64,000 nt of DNA from UBA4582 sp047630175 (lineage in GTDB: Bacteria; Pseudomonadota; Gammaproteobacteria; Pseudomonadales; Azotimanducaceae): positions 60,590 through 124,589 of the forward strand of contig JBLHVI010000004.1 of NCBI GenBank assembly GCA_047630175.1, read 5' to 3'. Each line of letters begins with the position of its first letter. The first letter of the stretch is position 1. Both the position numbers and the translations under genes were made by a program. Below the pieces are notes generated by a model. That model was not told the origin of the DNA. It searched no databases and was given only the letters and a program-made list of their open reading frames with translations. Below are positions 42,247-50,744 of this stretch, piece by piece.

Positions 42247-43385
42247 GTGATTTGGCAGGCATCACCGTAGTCAGTCTTGAGCAGGCCGTCGCTGCACCCT
42301 ATGTGTCTGGTCGACTGGCAGAAGCCGGTGCCAGAGTCATCAAAATCGAGCGTGCTGAAGGCGATTTCGCACGCCGCTATGACTCACTGGTGCTAGGGCA
42401 AAGTGCCTACTTTGTCTGGCTGAACGCGGGTAAAGAAAGTGTCGTGCTTGATCTGCGCCAGCCAAAGGACAAGCAACTACTCGATTCAATGCTCGCGCAA
42501 GCCGACATCTTTATCCAGAACTTGGCACCTGGCGCGCTGCAGCGCTTAGGGTTTGATCCTGAGTCATTAAGGCACCAACATCCGGCGCTGATTATTTGCT
42601 CAATATCTGGCTATGGCGACACAGGCCCCTACCGCGATCAAAAGGCCTACGACCTACTCATTCAGGCTGAAACTGGCCTGTGCTCGGTGACCGGCATTGG
42701 TGAAGAATTGACCCGAGTGGGCGTCTCTGTTTCAGATATCGCGGCAGGTATGACGGCTTATCAGGAAATCCTGCAGGCCCTGTTTGCGCGACAACGCGAC
42801 CCACAGCGTGCCGGTCGACATATCAACGTATCACTATTCCATGCCACCGCTGATTGGATGAACGTACCCTATCTGCAACATCGCTATGGCGACTTCACGC
42901 CGGCTAATCATGGGCTCAAGCATCCTAGCATTGCACCCTATGGCGCCTTTTTGTGTCGCGATAACAAAGCGGTGCTAATCAGCATTCAGAATGAGGTTGA
43001 ATGGCGCAGTCTGTGCAACAACGTGCTGGATAACCCAAAATTGATTGATGATCCGAGATTTGTCAGCAATCAATCACGGGTTGAACACCGCGACGTACTC
43101 GACGCGCTAGTGGGCAAAATCTTCTATCGACTTACGCGCGAGCAGATGATCGAAAGACTCAATGCGGCTCGTATTGCATTTGGGCGCTTATCAGATCTTG
43201 ATGATCTTGTCGGGCATCCGCAAAATCGCTACCGCACTGTTGAAACTGAACACGGGCCAATCAAGATGCTGGGACGTGGCGCCGAGGTAGCAGGGCCCGG
43301 CACTGACGAACCAACAGCGGTCGTAACCTTACCCGCTGTCGGCGAGCACACAGCCCAAATCACGCTGGAGTTTGGCAAGCCCTAG
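42243..43385 (+). CDS. Family III (CaiB/BaiF) CoA-transferase
   Basis: Transfers CoA between carboxylic acids. The ATG at 42243 overlaps the stop of the persulfide dioxygenase gene (ATGA), so 380 residues and translational coupling. Motifs: LAGITVVSLEQAVAAPYVSG (N-terminal CaiB signature), LDLRQPKDKQLLDSMLAQAD followed by IFIQNLAPGALQRLGFD, the active Asp in KAYDLLIQAETGLCSVTG, and IAPYGAFLCRDN. Length is normal. The pairing with sulfur oxidation may reflect a sulfur-containing acyl-CoA substrate, but that is inference. Confidence 0.87.
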   Translation: MSDLAGITVVSLEQAVAAPYVSGRLAEAGARVIKIERAEGDFARRYDSLVLGQSAYFVWLNAGKESVVLDLRQPKDKQLLDSMLAQADIFIQNLAPGALQRLGFDPESLRHQHPALIICSISGYGDTGPYRDQKAYDLLIQAETGLCSVTGIGEELTRVGVSVSDIAAGMTAYQEILQALFARQRDPQRAGRHINVSLFHATADWMNVPYLQHRYGDFTPANHGLKHPSIAPYGAFLCRDNKAVLISIQNEVEWRSLCNNVLDNPKLIDDPRFVSNQSRVEHRDVLDALVGKIFYRLTREQMIERLNAARIAFGRLSDLDDLVGHPQNRYRTVETEHGPIKMLGRGAEVAGPGTDEPTAVVTLPAVGEHTAQITLEFGKP

Positions 43386-43412
43386 AGTAGGTCTAGAGTA
43401 GGTCTAGAGTAG
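43383..43412 (+). repeat. 11-bp tandem repeat spanning the CoA-transferase stop codon
   Basis: TAGAGTAGGTC occurs twice in full, then TAGAGTAG, beginning with the stop codon of the CoA-transferase. It is a slippage-type microrepeat. Confidence 0.85.
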
Positions 43413-43821
43413 CACTGGACTAGATTCAATCTGGCAGAGCACGGATTCGGCACTTGAGTCTCACTGGCCGCGTCCTAGCAACGCCGCTGCCCGCTCTGCA
43501 TCAATCATGATAATGCCGTTGAAGCTAGCAGCTGTGGCTGGCAGCGCATCGATTCGGTCGCCCTTTCTGAATCAGCGACAGACCAATCCAGTGACACACC
43601 TGCTGGGTTCTGGGCACGCAGGTTAGTACGTTCATCGTCTCGCGATTGCGCTGCTTGTTTGCCACTAATTAAGACAACTGGTTCAGCGAGTCGCCCGGTA
43701 AGGGCTGACTGAAACATGCCTATGGCCATCGCCGCGCGTCGATATTTCGTGTCGCTGCCTGCTTGTCTTTAGCCGCTTCTACGATGTAATTATGCAGTAG
43801 CCGCACTTCAAAGTTGGGTAA
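43413..43821 (-). pseudogene. Degraded DNA, possible Gfo/Idh/MocA oxidoreductase tail
   Basis: Between the CoA-transferase and the chemoreceptor no intact gene is seen. On the minus strand, in two frames, NYIVEAAKDKQAATRNIDAR is followed by AMAIGMFQSALTGRLAEPVV, which resembles the C-terminal end of Gfo/Idh/MocA-type dehydrogenases. A frameshift separates the parts, and a stop follows. The assignment rests on a short motif only. Confidence 0.35.
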
Positions 43822-45399
43822 TTAAAGCTTAAATTGACGCACCAGTATCAACATATCGTTTGATAGCTGGTCTAGTGTCGCTGCGCGCTGGGCCATTTCC
43901 TGAGCACCGGCAGATGTTCTGCGCACGGCGGTAGAAATGTTAACAATATTTCCGTTGATATCAACGGTCATGGCCAATTGCTCACTCGACGCTTCAGCAA
44001 TCTGCTTGGATACATTTTTGATAGTCCCAACAGCGTTGGTGATAGCCGCGAGACTTGTCCGAGCTTTACCCACTGTTTCAACGCTCGCGTGCGCCTGAGC
44101 GCGCCCCTTGTCCATCACCTCAACTGCTTGCGTTGATCCCAGCTGAAGCCGCTCAATGGTAGCGTGAATTTCCTGGGTCGACTCTTGTGTGCGACTTGCG
44201 AGGGTTCTCACTTCATCTGCTACGACCGCGAAGCCTCGACCCTGCTCGCCTGCGCGAGCGGCCTCAATGGCGGCGTTCAGGGCCAGCAAATTAGTTTGTT
44301 CAGCAATACCGCGAATAACCTCCAGCACTGAACCGATTGACTGACTGTCCTGTTGTAATTTGGTAATGACTTGCGATGCGGTCTCAATATCGGACGCCAA
44401 CGCCTCGATGGCATGCATTGTCTCTTCCACGACTTCACGACCCGTACCTGACTCCTTATCGGCTTGTTCAGCGTCCAAAGCCGAGCTTCCGATACTGTTA
44501 GCAACGTCCTGCACAGCCAGCGACATCTCTTTCATCGCTTTTTCAACCTGCTCAATCTCTTTTTGCTGGCCTGTAATCGAATCGCTTGTATCACTTGACT
44601 GAGCATTTAGCTCCGTTGCCGAGGCGGACAACTCGTTAGCAGTATCGCGAAACTGAACCACCACATCATGAATTTTTTCGACGAATGTGTTGAACCATGC
44701 CACCAACTCACCAAGTTCGTCATTCGTGCTAACGGCTAGCCGTTGTGTCAGGTCACCGTCGCCTTCTGCGATATTCTGCAGCGCAAACACAACCTGATTG
44801 ATCGGCGCAACAATGTTGCGCTGGATGAGAATTGATAGTCCAAAAGATAGCAACGCCACCCCAAGACTTATCAGCAGCGTAACAGTGATGTAGTTGGTAA
44901 TAGCGTCTTCAACTAGTTTACGGTCAGTAAGCATGAAGATCGTACCGAGCCGATTGCTTTCTTCGTCCATGATCGCTTGGGTCACGGTGAAATCCATTGC
45001 CCTAACGTCAACCTTAATGGCAGGGGCCTTACTCGGCAGACCACTGGGCTTGTTATCCAAGACACCGTACTGCGGTTTGCTGTTGTCGTTACCGGACCAG
45101 TTGTACCAGACAAACGGCAATCCTGCCTCGTCAAATATCACGACTTCATGAATGTGCGGATTAGCGGTGAGAGTCGCGAGCGTTTCTAGCCCGGATTCAG
45201 GGTCTGAAAAGGCCAACGAACCTGTCGTATTACCACCAATGATCTTGGCGATCGTTTCAGTCTCAGAGATCACGGCCAGCTCAAGCCTTCTGGTCTCCAA
45301 GCCGACGAATAACGCAATAGCGAGGATCACGGATAGAGTGCTAGTAGTCGTTACGCCGAGGACTACTTTCCACTTCAACGGAATATTAATTGCACGCAT
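43822..45399 (-). CDS. Methyl-accepting chemotaxis protein with CHASE8-type sensor
   Basis: Chemoreceptor controlling CheA through CheW/CheV. The 525-residue protein has membrane segment 1 (about 10-33). The periplasmic domain (about 34-150) has CHASE8 features: ISETETIAKIIGGNTTGSLA, FSDPESGLETLATLTANPHI. Membrane segment 2 (about 166-190) and a HAMP domain (about 190-240) follow. The signalling hairpin tip EVIRGIAEQTNLLALNAAIE with AARAGEQGRGFAVVADEVRT is complete. CHASE8 is better known from YfiN/TpbB-type diguanylate cyclases controlled by the periplasmic protein YfiR. Here a YfiR-family gene lies 20 bp upstream, on the same strand, suggesting YfiR-like control of a chemoreceptor. Confidence 0.92.
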   Translation of the reverse strand: MRAINIPLKWKVVLGVTTTSTLSVILAIALFVGLETRRLELAVISETETIAKIIGGNTTGSLAFSDPESGLETLATLTANPHIHEVVIFDEAGLPFVWYNWSGNDNSKPQYGVLDNKPSGLPSKAPAIKVDVRAMDFTVTQAIMDEESNRLGTIFMLTDRKLVEDAITNYITVTLLISLGVALLSFGLSILIQRNIVAPINQVVFALQNIAEGDGDLTQRLAVSTNDELGELVAWFNTFVEKIHDVVVQFRDTANELSASATELNAQSSDTSDSITGQQKEIEQVEKAMKEMSLAVQDVANSIGSSALDAEQADKESGTGREVVEETMHAIEALASDIETASQVITKLQQDSQSIGSVLEVIRGIAEQTNLLALNAAIEAARAGEQGRGFAVVADEVRTLASRTQESTQEIHATIERLQLGSTQAVEVMDKGRAQAHASVETVGKARTSLAAITNAVGTIKNVSKQIAEASSEQLAMTVDINGNIVNISTAVRRTSAGAQEMAQRAATLDQLSNDMLILVRQFKL

Positions 45400-45419
45400 G
45401 GGCTTCCCTCAAAATCTAG

Positions 45420-45977
45420 CTACATGTCGCTCGCACGATAAAGACGCGAAGAGCCTTTCAACCCAGCCTTCTCAAGCCGTTTTTGATTGACCGCCAGAGC
45501 GATATTCCTGCCCTCGCCCAAAAACCCAACCATACCGCCATATTGCGCAAAATTCTCAACCTCTCCGACTGTCAAAATGGGCAGCCCGTCCAAGCTATTA
45601 ATCACGCCGAGTGCTTTTTCAACATCTGGTACGTTAACAAAAACAACGTGACAACTTTTTGCCGCATCCAAATCCTCGAGACCAATGCGCTCAACTTGAA
45701 AACCTCGGTTCTTCGTTTGCTTGTCTAAAACGGCCGTGTCGAAGGTGCCAGCAAAGGGGTCATCGCCCATCATGCAGTACTTGTAAGGTGCAGAATCACT
45801 AATAAATCTATCCTCAGGCCAAGTTACAAATTTGGCGAGGTTGACCATAAATTTTGACATGGTTCGCTGACCTAAAGCCGTTGCAGAAATAGCGTCTGCC
45901 ACGGCGTTGGAGTGAGCAGCGAATAAGCTCAGGGTCAGGACAACAGACAACAACAGTCTTGTAGGTGCTATGTTCAT
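45420..45977 (-). CDS. YfiR-family periplasmic protein (DUF4154)
   Basis: Periplasmic protein of the YfiR type, which in Pseudomonas and E. coli represses the CHASE8-bearing diguanylate cyclase YfiN. The 185-residue protein has a signal peptide (hydrophobic about 8-25, ending SNAVADA). The DUF4154 core has MSKFMVNLAKFVTWPEDRF, YKYCMMGDDPFAGTFDTAVL, CHVVFVNVPDVEKALGVINS, ILTVGEVENFAQYGGMVGFL and NIALAVNQKRLEKAGLKGSS with RLYRA. Core length matches the family. It precedes the CHASE8 chemoreceptor by 20 bp, so the two are one operon, with YfiR first. Confidence 0.88.
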   Translation of the reverse strand: MNIAPTRLLLSVVLTLSLFAAHSNAVADAISATALGQRTMSKFMVNLAKFVTWPEDRFISDSAPYKYCMMGDDPFAGTFDTAVLDKQTKNRGFQVERIGLEDLDAAKSCHVVFVNVPDVEKALGVINSLDGLPILTVGEVENFAQYGGMVGFLGEGRNIALAVNQKRLEKAGLKGSSRLYRASDM

Positions 45978-46160
45978 TTACACGTCTCTTAGGATAGGAA
46001 TTTACATCCCCCTTGCTGGTATAGCTTAGACGCTTTTCCAACTATGGCGACCAGCGCCGCAGATTTTCGCCTGTAGGAGCTGTGAAGATCGCCAAGCTCG
46101 CGTTTTGAACGCTTAGAATGGTATGATTGCGCCTCCCCGATAAAACGCTGCGGCACAAAA

Positions 46161-47372
46161 ATGATTAGTCTGTTAGGCATCTGTCTACTTCCGCTTGCTG
46201 CCTGGTTATTATCCTCAAATCGAAAAGCCGTCAATCCTCGCACTGTTTTAGGCGCCTTCGCTATTCAGGCCGCCATCGGGGGCTTTGTGCTGTACGTACC
46301 CGCCGGCATGAAAATCGTCGAAGTCTTAGCGGTTGGCGTATCAAATATCCTGATTTACTCTCAAGCGGGAATCGATTTTTTGTTCGGCGGCCTCGTGGGA
46401 GGGTCCCTAGGTTTCATCTTTGCGCTAAATGTTCTGCCTGTTATCGTATTCTTCTCATCGCTAATTACAGTGCTCTATTATCTTGGCGTCATGGACTGGA
46501 TCGTAAAACTGATTGGTGGATTCTTACAGCGAGTACTGGGCACCAGCAGACCTGAGAGCCTGTCGGCGGCAGCCAACATTTTCATCGGCCAGACTGAAGC
46601 GCCCCTAGTGGTAAAACCATTCTTACCGAAAATGACTGATTCAGAACTGTTTGCTGTGATGGTCGGTGGCTTAGCGTCAATTGCTGGGTCAGTTATGGCA
46701 GGTTATGCAGGCCTTGGCGTAGACATTAAATACCTGCTTGCCGCCAGCTTTATGGCCGCACCGGGCGGCCTGATGATGGCAAAACTGGTAATGCCTGAAA
46801 CCGAAGAGCCTAATAATGATCTCGTGGCGGTCACCTCCGAAGAAGATACGCACGTTAATATATTTGATGCAGCAGCTGCCGGTGCACTGACTGGCCTACA
46901 AATCGCCCTCGCCGTAGGTGCTATGCTACTCGCCTTTATAGCCCTGATTGCATTACTCAATGGTATCTTATCTTGGTTCACAGGCCTGTTTGGCGTGGAC
47001 GGTATCACCATTGAAATTATGCTCGGTTATGCTTTTCAGCCCGTCGCTTGGGTGCTCGGCGTACCTTGGCACGAAGCGAACATTGCAGGCAGCTTTATCG
47101 GCCAAAAGCTTGTACTCAACGAGTTCGTCGCATTTGTTAATTTTGCCGACGTAATCGACACCCTGACGCCGAAAACTCAAGCCATTATTACCTTTGCACT
47201 CTGCGGTTTTGCCAACTTCTCGTCGATCGCTATCTGCTTAGGGGGCATTGGCACACTCGCTCCTTCGCGCCGCAAGGACCTCGCAAGGCTTGGTATGCGA
47301 GCACTAATGGCCGCCACCTTGGCAAACCTAATGAGTGCCGCACTAGCGGGCTTCTTTCTTTCTATTGGCTAG
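46161..47372 (+). CDS. NupC-type concentrative nucleoside transporter
   Basis: H+- or Na+-coupled nucleoside importer of the CNT family. The 403-residue protein has about nine hydrophobic segments and the CNT motifs LGFIFALNVLPVIVFFSSLI, NIFIGQTEAPLVVKPFLPKM, DSELFAVMVGGLASIAGSVM, AGYAGLG, FMAAPGGLMMAKLVMPETEE, VPWHEANIAGSFIGQKLVLN and FALCGFANFSSIAICLGGIG. The segments include the conserved Gln, Glu and Asn of the substrate site. The next gene follows after 3 bp, so nucleoside uptake and that dioxygenase are probably linked in expression and function. Confidence 0.92.
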   Translation: MISLLGICLLPLAAWLLSSNRKAVNPRTVLGAFAIQAAIGGFVLYVPAGMKIVEVLAVGVSNILIYSQAGIDFLFGGLVGGSLGFIFALNVLPVIVFFSSLITVLYYLGVMDWIVKLIGGFLQRVLGTSRPESLSAAANIFIGQTEAPLVVKPFLPKMTDSELFAVMVGGLASIAGSVMAGYAGLGVDIKYLLAASFMAAPGGLMMAKLVMPETEEPNNDLVAVTSEEDTHVNIFDAAAAGALTGLQIALAVGAMLLAFIALIALLNGILSWFTGLFGVDGITIEIMLGYAFQPVAWVLGVPWHEANIAGSFIGQKLVLNEFVAFVNFADVIDTLTPKTQAIITFALCGFANFSSIAICLGGIGTLAPSRRKDLARLGMRALMAATLANLMSAALAGFFLSIG

Positions 47373-47375
47373 CTT

Positions 47376-48215
47376 ATGACTGATCTTACTGCCATCGACT
47401 TTCACCATGCGGACTGCAGCCAGCAGTTTGTTGCGTCGCTACGCGATATTGGCTTCGCTGTATTAGAAAATCACCCTCTCAATATGACGCTCGTAAACAC
47501 TATCTATACTCAATGGCGCGAATTTTTCAGTACGCCGAGAAAATACGAGTTCGAGCTCAACAAAGATACCCAAGACGGCTACTTCTCATTTCAACAGGCA
47601 GAATCAGCTAAGGGCATTGTGCTCAAAGACTTTAAAGAATACTTTCACTACTACGGCTGGGGACAATGTCCAGCAGAGCTAAAAGATAACTTACAGGCGT
47701 ACTATGAAGCTGCAAATGAGTTTGCCGTGACATTGCTCGGTTGGATTGAAAATGGCTCACCTGTGGATGTTGCCAAGGGCTACCGAGAACCCCTATCCAG
47801 CATGATTACGGATAGTGACAGCACACTATTGAGGGTCTTGCACTACCCACCAATGGATGCAACGCATCAAGAGACTACTTGGGCCGCGGCACACGAAGAC
47901 ATTAATCTCATTACTATTTTACCCGCTTCCGACGCGCCCGGTTTACAGGTGCAAAAGAAAAATGGCGAATGGATAGACGTCGCGTCCAACGGCAATCAGG
48001 TGATTGTCAACATTGGCGATATGCTGCAGGAGGCTTCCGGCGGCTACTTCCCCTCCACCAGCCACAGAGTTGTCACCCCGGCCAACACGGATAACCAATC
48101 TGGCCGCATGTCACTGCCTCTGTTTTTACATCCTCGCCCTGAAGTCATTCTCTCTGGCGAATACACCGCCGGTAGCTATTTGTATGAGCGATTGAAGGAG
48201 CTCGGTGTTATCTAG
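47376..48215 (+). CDS. Isopenicillin-N-synthase-like 2-oxoglutarate/Fe(II) dioxygenase
   Basis: Non-haem iron dioxygenase of the IPNS/2OG-FeII family. The 279-residue protein has H173 and D175 (AAHEDINLIT), H230 (STSHRVVTP) and 2-oxoglutarate-binding R244 (SGRMSLPLF), all key residues. The N-terminal DIGFAVLENHP and FFSTPRKYE fit the DIOX_N type. The start lies 3 bp after the nucleoside transporter stop, implying coupled translation. That suggests the substrate is a nucleoside or base, such as a thymine or uracil derivative; this is inference. Confidence 0.88.
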   Translation: MTDLTAIDFHHADCSQQFVASLRDIGFAVLENHPLNMTLVNTIYTQWREFFSTPRKYEFELNKDTQDGYFSFQQAESAKGIVLKDFKEYFHYYGWGQCPAELKDNLQAYYEAANEFAVTLLGWIENGSPVDVAKGYREPLSSMITDSDSTLLRVLHYPPMDATHQETTWAAAHEDINLITILPASDAPGLQVQKKNGEWIDVASNGNQVIVNIGDMLQEASGGYFPSTSHRVVTPANTDNQSGRMSLPLFLHPRPEVILSGEYTAGSYLYERLKELGVI

Positions 48216-48285
48216 CGTATTTTTTGGCAAACGCCTCTCTATGTTGTAAATTGCATTGGTCAAACCGATTCAAGGAGAGTTTGTA

Positions 48286-48555
48286 ATGTCAGATATCCAA
48301 CAAGACGCCCGTTATTTAAAAGTCACTATGATGAACGGGCATGTAAGGCGCTTCGCTTTCGAAACACTAGGTGGAGACGCTTCAACAGCCAGCAGTAGGC
48401 TGAGGGAATTACTAGAAGCCCAAGAACTTATCCTTCGAACCGAAGACAGTCTTTTAATTATTCCAATAGCCAATGTTCAGTCACTGGAAATTGTGCCTCC
48501 TCCAGAAATTAAGATACCCCATTGCCTAAACATCTTGCACGAATTTAAAGACTAG
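48286..48555 (+). CDS. Small conserved hypothetical protein
   Basis: Function not known. The ATG at 48286 has an AAGGAGAG ribosome-binding site, giving 89 residues. Mostly beta, with YLKVTMMNGHVRRFAFETLG, LRELLEAQELILRTEDSLLI and IPIANVQSLEIVPPPEIKIP. No signal peptide or membrane segment. The pattern of an N-terminal strand pair, helix and more strands may be a small sensory or adaptor fold, but no family is recognised. Confidence 0.6.
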   Translation: MSDIQQDARYLKVTMMNGHVRRFAFETLGGDASTASSRLRELLEAQELILRTEDSLLIIPIANVQSLEIVPPPEIKIPHCLNILHEFKD

Positions 48556-48627
48556 GTTCATTCAGTATTCTCATCAATGAATTATAAATACCCGTCAATT
48601 TTGGCTGGCAAATAGGAAGTAACAACA

Positions 48628-49224
48628 ATGCATAGTCGATTCTTGTTCCTGATTTTAATCACGCTAATGTTGCCGGCATGCCAAGAGATACAAACATCAA
48701 CGGTAACGGCAGACTTTAGACATCAAGAGGGTGTTTATGTTGTCGCTTACACCGCAGATACGCCCTTAAGAAAGCGCATGGAAGATCAACTTGCCAGTGA
48801 CCTTAGGCTAAAGAAAATAATCGCAAAAACCAGCTTTTCAGAAATTCAGAATATTACGCAGAGCAGTCCAGCAGACGTTATCCAGAAAGCCAGCGATGCT
48901 CACTTGCTTGCGGTTCTAGTCATCAATCAGGTGAACGCCAGCGGGCTAGACAAAATGGCTAAAGATCCCAAGCGTATTTCTCCTTCACACCCTACGCTGC
49001 AAGAATTTTATGCGTATTCCAAGCAGAACTACGGCAAAGAAATTGAGAAGGACCAGGAAGTATTCGCTGAAGTTAGCCTGTTTATTATCAACAAGGGGGA
49101 AGCAAAATTAGCTTGGAGTGGCACAACATGGTCATTTGAAGCCGATAACAAGGGTACTGCGATCAGGGACATCAGCGATATGGTTGCGTCACAGTTAGCC
49201 ACACTACGAGACGCGTCGAAGTAG
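48628..49224 (+). CDS. Lipoprotein of unknown function
   Basis: The 198-residue protein has a lipobox (LPAC, Cys about 18) after MHSRFLFLILITLMLPAC. The mature part alternates strands and helices: GVYVVAYTADTPLRKRMEDQ, VIQKASDAHLLAVLVINQVN, EVFAEVSLFIINKGEAKLAW, then SGTTWSFEADNKG. The layout (a residue-pairing of strand, helix, a second-site hydrophobic stretch and a C-terminal beta part) recalls the lipoproteins at 50.1, 51.4 and 56 kb, so it may be a distant member of the same DUF4136-like group. Start chosen at the first ATG. Confidence 0.6.
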   Translation: MHSRFLFLILITLMLPACQEIQTSTVTADFRHQEGVYVVAYTADTPLRKRMEDQLASDLRLKKIIAKTSFSEIQNITQSSPADVIQKASDAHLLAVLVINQVNASGLDKMAKDPKRISPSHPTLQEFYAYSKQNYGKEIEKDQEVFAEVSLFIINKGEAKLAWSGTTWSFEADNKGTAIRDISDMVASQLATLRDASK

Positions 49225-49262
49225 TAGCAAAAGTAGGACGCAAGTCCAAACAGCGTCTTGTC

Positions 49263-49955
49263 TTATTTTTCATCGCTATCGGTCAGTCCAAACGCGATTT
49301 GCAACCCCACTAGCCTCGCAACAATGACAGCGATAAAAATTTGTCCCACCAACGATTGACCGATCACGAAAGCCCTCGCAAGCACATTCGCGGGTGTAAT
49401 CTCACCGTAACCCAACGTGGTTTGGGTAACGTAGCTAAAATACATAACTTCTTGCAGCACGAGCACCATAGACTCTCTGTCAATAACGTCTGTCGTTATC
49501 GCAAGATTGATCGCGTTAGGATCAACTAAAACGATGCCAAAATAAATCATCGCCCAAGTAACTCCTAAAAGCAGATACAGACAAATAGCTGCATAGATTG
49601 TTTCTGCATCAACTCTTTTTGCTGCGGCCAGATGGCCTGAAATTTTTACAACGATGTAAATGAGAAACACCACTTGGCATACACTGTGGGCGAGCAACTG
49701 CATTTTCACATCAAGGAACCATAGCGATGCCCAGTTTGTTACAAAAGCGGGTATGGCGAGCAACACGCCAATTGTCAAGTCTCTACGCTTGTGCGCAACG
49801 ATGTACAAACTGCTTAAGAGTATCAGCGTAAACAGACTACGAGAGAGGAAGCTACTATAGCTGCCTTGAAAAATTCCTGGTATGAAGAGCAGCAGCGCAA
49901 AACTAAGCAGAAGAATCTCGAAGCTCAACGGTGATTTCTTTTTAGTCACGATCAT
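49263..49955 (-). CDS. Two-pore-segment ion channel protein, K+-channel-like
   Basis: Membrane channel. The 230-residue protein has about six hydrophobic segments (about 13-30, 41-56, 61-78, 92-106, 120-142 and 196-215). A selectivity-filter-like TTLGYGEITP lies at 179-188, in the place of the pore loop between the last two helices. The TxGYG pattern is that of K+ channels. The first four segments are not the charged voltage sensors of Kv channels. A regulatory domain is absent, so it may be a leak channel. It lies among lipoprotein genes with no obvious partner. Confidence 0.75.
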   Translation of the reverse strand: MIVTKKKSPLSFEILLLSFALLLFIPGIFQGSYSSFLSRSLFTLILLSSLYIVAHKRRDLTIGVLLAIPAFVTNWASLWFLDVKMQLLAHSVCQVVFLIYIVVKISGHLAAAKRVDAETIYAAICLYLLLGVTWAMIYFGIVLVDPNAINLAITTDVIDRESMVLVLQEVMYFSYVTQTTLGYGEITPANVLARAFVIGQSLVGQIFIAVIVARLVGLQIAFGLTDSDEK

Positions 49956-50095
49956 TGTTCGTCATCCATGTTCGAGCAACTTTGACAGCGCAGCGAAGCA
50001 GCACGCTCCTATTCATATTCTTGACCTATCATGGACACATCAATAATTATCAGCGTTGGTGCGTGATCAGGTGCTGATATCTTTAGCCAGTAAGA

Positions 50096-50653
50096 TTAGT
50101 TAGCTTTTTTCGACGGTAGGGTTGTCATAATAATGCCAAGCAGTTTCACCATGATGGTGTCATCTTGATTGCCCGTGTCACGGTTCTTGATTCTCTGAGT
50201 AGCTGTACCCTGCCACAATATGTCCTCACCGGACAAATCCGTAAAAACCAGCGATAAGCCGCCTTGAAAATGCTCGTTGTTCAGGGATGATGGGTCGTCA
50301 AGATGCAGGTGTATGCTGCCCTCGCTGAAACTAGTTGCTGATTGTTCCGTTTGAGCCATAGCCCCAGCAATAATTGACAGCGTGAATTGAGGGTCCATGT
50401 CTGCTTCAACATGTTGGTAGCCCTGAACGCTCAAGGCTTTTGTTGTTTGGGCTTTGAGTCTTGCAGCTAATGCTTCGTGGTCAGACCCATACAAAACACC
50501 CAAAAACGACAGCGAGTCTTTTTTTGCCCAGGTATAGCGTTTCATCTCGGTAAGGTCTGTCCCTGGTTTAACATAGGTTCTAGACTGCAAATTAGATGAC
50601 GCACAGCCAGATAAAACAGCTATAAACAAAAGAAGTAGAAAAACATGCTTCAT
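50096..50653 (-). CDS. DUF4136-like lipoprotein
   Basis: Function not known. The 185-residue protein has a lipoprotein signal (MKHVFLLLLFIAVLSGC, lipobox LSGC). The mature part has features of the DUF4136 family: TDLTEMKRYTWAKKDSLSFL, LKAQTTKALSVQGYQHVEAD, GGLSLVFTDLSGEDILWQGT and ATQRIKNRDTGNQDDTIMVK. One of at least three such lipoproteins in this window (also 51.4 and 56.0 kb). Confidence 0.75.
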   Translation of the reverse strand: MKHVFLLLLFIAVLSGCASSNLQSRTYVKPGTDLTEMKRYTWAKKDSLSFLGVLYGSDHEALAARLKAQTTKALSVQGYQHVEADMDPQFTLSIIAGAMAQTEQSATSFSEGSIHLHLDDPSSLNNEHFQGGLSLVFTDLSGEDILWQGTATQRIKNRDTGNQDDTIMVKLLGIIMTTLPSKKAN

Positions 50654-50744
50654 AATGAATCCGCAAAGAGCTTTAGTGGCCCTGCATTGTATCGTAAATT
50701 TAGTCGAAACCTAAGTAACGCGCCGAATCAACAAACTTAGTCGA

